Origin: a bacterium
Lineage (GTDB): Bacteria > Pseudomonadota > Alphaproteobacteria > Rs-D84
Assembly: GCA_014802705.1 (NCBI GenBank)
Contig: JAAVBR010000017.1
Coordinates: 1 to 5,883 of the forward strand
Length of the DNA stretch: 5,883 nt
Reading direction: 5' to 3'
Positions 4,301 through 5,883 of the stretch are shown one piece after another (position 1 is the stretch's first letter; every line of letters begins with the position of its first letter). The translations under genes were made by a program, and so were the position numbers. Below the pieces are notes generated by a model, which searched no databases, was not told the DNA's origin, and was given only the letters and a program-made list of their open reading frames with translations.

Positions 4301-5581
4301 ATGCAGGCAACGGCAACAAAAAGACAAACGAACGTGGATTCCATTCGGGCGGCGATCGCGGCAAAAATGGATTCCGCCAGTTTCGGGTCCTGGATTGCGC
4401 CGCTGAATTTTGACATTGATGCCGATACCCTGGTTTTGACCGCGCACAATCAATTTGCCGCCGATTTTATTCGCGGTGTGTACACCAATATCTTGTCGGA
4501 TGCGGCCGCCGAATTTGGATTGAATATGCGTTTGGTGGTGCGGGGCGCGGCCGCGGTCGCTACCCCGTCGAACGATAATCGGGCGGTGACATTTACGCCG
4601 GCGCCCGCCCCGCATGCGGCGGCCACCGCGGTCGAATTTGATGCCTTTGTGGCGTCGGATGAAAACGCGTTTGTGTTGTCGGCGTGCAAAAAAATTGCGT
4701 CGGGTCCGGCGGCGTTTTCCCCGCTGTATATCTATGGCCCGGCGGGATGTGGCAAGACATTGTTGGCTGAATGCATTCGGTCGGCGTCGAATGGGCGCAC
4801 CCTGATGATGACCGGCGGCCAATTTGTGTCGGAATTCGCCCGCAGTCTGCGCGAACACAGCGTCTTTGCGTTCAAAGATTTCTGCCGCAAATGTGATACC
4901 TTTATCCTGGATGATGTGCAGGCCTTGGCCGGCAAACGGGCCACCACCGAAGAATTCTTGCAATTGATCATGGATCTGCGCGCGGCGGGCAAGAACGTTG
5001 TCCTGACGGCGAACGCGGCGCCGGCGGCCTTGACGGGGCTGGATCGTCGGTTACAGGCGTTGTTGGCGTCGGGCCTGGTGGCGGATGTGGTGGCGCCGAC
5101 CGCGCATGTGCGTCGCGTGATGTTGACGCGTGCCGGGGTGGATATGGAAACGGCGATGCAATTGACGGATCGGATTGCGGCGAACGGGCACCTGGTCGCG
5201 GGGGTCGCGACCAAGATGAAAACGTATGCCGAATTGATGGGCACGCGTGTGGATATGACAACGGCGACGCGTCTGTTGGCCGATACCCTGGAAAAATCCA
5301 AGACCCCGTTGGCGATGGTCAAAACCATGTGTGATAAAATGGGCGTGTCCTATGACGCGGTCTGTGGGGCGGGGCGGTCGCGCACCTTGGTCCGCGCGCG
5401 CCAGATTATGATGGCGGCGTTAAAGGCGGCGACGAAATTATCCCTGACGGAAATCGGGCGCCTGGTGGGGGATCGTGATCACGCGACGGTTCTGTATGCG
5501 ATTGCCCAGGTGGAAAAATTAAAGGCGGCCGATTTGATGGTGGCGGCGGAAATTGATCAAATGATCGCCGTGTGCCGGTAA
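4301..5581 (+). CDS. dnaA: Chromosomal replication initiator protein DnaA, divergent
   Basis: DnaA binds DnaA boxes at the origin, oligomerises with ATP and opens the duplex. The 426-residue product is slightly shorter than usual. Domain I spans about 10-75 (W31, PL at 34-35). Domain II is a short Ala/Pro linker (about 82-111). Domain III (112-330) begins FDAFV (113-117) and has Walker A GPAGCGKT (146-153), Walker B FILDDVQ (201-207) and sensor 1 VVLTAN (233-238). Domain IV (about 335-426) has RSRTLVRARQ (359-368) and the DnaA signature IGRLVGDRDHATV (385-397). Odd points: Walker A is usually GGVGLGKT; box VII, usually RL.SRF.WGL, reads RLQALLASGL (250-259), so the arginine-finger position (E. 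coli R285) is Leu254; and the sensor II position in VRELEGALN (E. coli R334) aligns with His297. The identity is firm because of domain IV, but ATP-dependent assembly may differ. A strong ribosome-binding site and a terminator flank the gene. Confidence 0.93.
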   Translation: MQATATKRQTNVDSIRAAIAAKMDSASFGSWIAPLNFDIDADTLVLTAHNQFAADFIRGVYTNILSDAAAEFGLNMRLVVRGAAAVATPSNDNRAVTFTPAPAPHAAATAVEFDAFVASDENAFVLSACKKIASGPAAFSPLYIYGPAGCGKTLLAECIRSASNGRTLMMTGGQFVSEFARSLREHSVFAFKDFCRKCDTFILDDVQALAGKRATTEEFLQLIMDLRAAGKNVVLTANAAPAALTGLDRRLQALLASGLVADVVAPTAHVRRVMLTRAGVDMETAMQLTDRIAANGHLVAGVATKMKTYAELMGTRVDMTTATRLLADTLEKSKTPLAMVKTMCDKMGVSYDAVCGAGRSRTLVRARQIMMAALKAATKLSLTEIGRLVGDRDHATVLYAIAQVEKLKAADLMVAAEIDQMIAVCR

Positions 5582-5609
5582 AAAAAATGCCCCAGCTGGG
5601 GCATTTTTT
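5582..5609 (+). terminator. Rho-independent terminator of dnaA
   Basis: A nearly perfect palindrome centred between 5595 and 5596 (arms ending AATGCCCCAG and CTGGGGCATT) with A and T tracts on both sides starts at the dnaA stop codon. It should work in both directions. Its core arms equal those of the terminator at 2883-2906. Confidence 0.92.
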
Positions 5610-5640
5610 AGTGTTCAGTTTTCAGAGTTCAGATACCGAC

Positions 5641-5677
5641 ACCCCGCCACTTCGTGGCACCCCTCTTGCCAGAGGGG
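5641..5677. repeat. Double-hairpin intergenic repeat
   Basis: Two adjacent hairpins are visible: GCCAC-TTC-GTGGC (5646-5658) and CCCCTCT-TGCC-AGAGGGG (5660-5677). Sequences of this form (CTTCGTGGCACCCCTCTTGCC-like) are known as dispersed non-coding repeats in several bacterial groups. It is a different family from the GTCAT-type copies beside it. Upstream, 5613-5632 contains short GTTCAG-like reiterations. Confidence 0.6.
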
Positions 5678-5713
5678 AACTGGGTGCGTTCTTTATTTCG
5701 CTCTTAAGCACTC

Positions 5714-5736
5714 TTGTCATTCCCGCGCAGGCGGGA
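5714..5736 (+). repeat. GTCATTCCCG-type palindromic repeat, copy 2
   Basis: The unit contains the 8-bp stem ATTCCCGC (5719-5726) with GCGGGAAT (5731-5738) and loop GCAG. It matches the reverse complement of 5786-5808 at 21 of 23 positions. This is the repeat whose translation gives the well-known artefact peptide VIPAQAGI. Confidence 0.85.
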
Positions 5737-5785
5737 ATAGGGGCTCTTAACCCAAAGCACCGTTCTTTTAATTTTATAGACCCGC

Positions 5786-5808
5786 TCCCGCCTGCGTGGG
5801 AGTGACAA
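5786..5808 (-). repeat. GTCATTCCCG-type palindromic repeat, copy 3, inverted
   Basis: This copy is inverted relative to 5714-5736, 49 bases away, so the pair could form one large stem as well as two small hairpins. The stem base pair T5720-A5737 of copy 2 is replaced here by C-G (5785/5802), a compensated change. One other change turns a pair into G-U on the plus strand. Confidence 0.8.
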
Positions 5809-5817
5809 AATGTTCTT

Positions 5818-5838
5818 AAGTTTTTTATTTTAAAACTT
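5818..5838. other. Small AT-rich inverted repeat
   Basis: AAGTTTT (5818-5824) and AAAACTT (5832-5838) are 7-base inverted arms around a T-rich loop. It lies between repeat copies 3 and 4. Too weak and GC-poor for a terminator; significance is doubtful. Confidence 0.35.
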
Positions 5839-5843
5839 TGTCC

Positions 5844-5879
5844 ATCATAATGGATCCCGTCCTTCCACGGGATGACGAC
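5844..5879 (-). repeat. Palindromic intergenic repeat, copy 4
   Basis: The stem ATCCCGT (5854-5860) with ACGGGAT (5867-5873) lies in a 36-base unit matching 21-56 at 30 of 36 positions, same orientation. Two of the six differences (A/T and T/A at unit positions 17 and 24) fall opposite each other in the stem, so pairing is preserved. The copy runs almost to the window edge and may continue. Confidence 0.8.
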
Positions 5880-5883
5880 AGGC

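Noticed and set aside
4277..4963. Long minus-strand open frame inside dnaA
   Set aside because: Antisense shadow; the plus-strand frame carries clear DnaA motifs throughout.
5572..5805. Plus-strand 77-codon frame downstream of dnaA
   Set aside because: It overlaps the dnaA end and terminator and runs through the repeats; it contains VIPAQAGI, the known translation artefact of the GTCATTCCCG repeat.
5610..5883. CRISPR array
   Set aside because: The repeats are palindromic, unequal in spacing, in both orientations and of more than one family; there are no regular spacers or cas genes.

Overview
The window carries six protein genes of a bacterium that looks alphaproteobacterial. The evidence is the gene set and order: ribosomal protein S20 close to dnaA, and plsY close to dprA, which are neighbourhoods known from alphaproteobacteria. 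The style of the intergenic repeats (GTCATyCCCG...CGGGA palindromes) also fits. Five genes are GC-rich. One (the HD-domain gene) is clearly AT-rich. Intergenic regions are AT-rich and carry strong hairpin terminators. The lineage is an inference; an uncultured, host-associated clade is possible but not shown.

Layout: 1-205 has no gene and holds a palindromic repeat and a GC-rich segment with several hairpins. 206-871 (minus) is an HD-domain phosphohydrolase of the YfbR/HDDC2 type. 990-1250 (minus) is rpsT, with a GTG start, its own promoter and a terminator. 1325-1918 (plus, divergent from rpsT) is plsY, followed by a terminator. 2012-2881 (plus) is an unrecognised exported protein with a glycine zipper; it sits in a self-contained promoter-gene-terminator unit. 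2966-3979 (plus) is dprA, possibly leaderless. 3980-4300 is a non-coding AT-rich region with a perfect DnaA box, a tandem repeat and palindromes. 4301-5581 (plus) is a divergent dnaA, ending in a terminator. 5610-5883 is a cluster of small palindromic repeats with no gene.

The genes do not form one pathway. They are housekeeping functions (translation, phospholipid synthesis, DNA uptake/recombination, replication initiation), each mostly with its own signals: four clear rho-independent terminators separate the units. I found no defence system, mobile element or CRISPR array. The items most worth a second look are the DnaA protein, which keeps a good DNA-binding domain but appears to lack the arginine finger and the sensor II arginine; the possible origin or autoregulatory region in front of it; and the secreted glycine-zipper protein lying between plsY and dprA.
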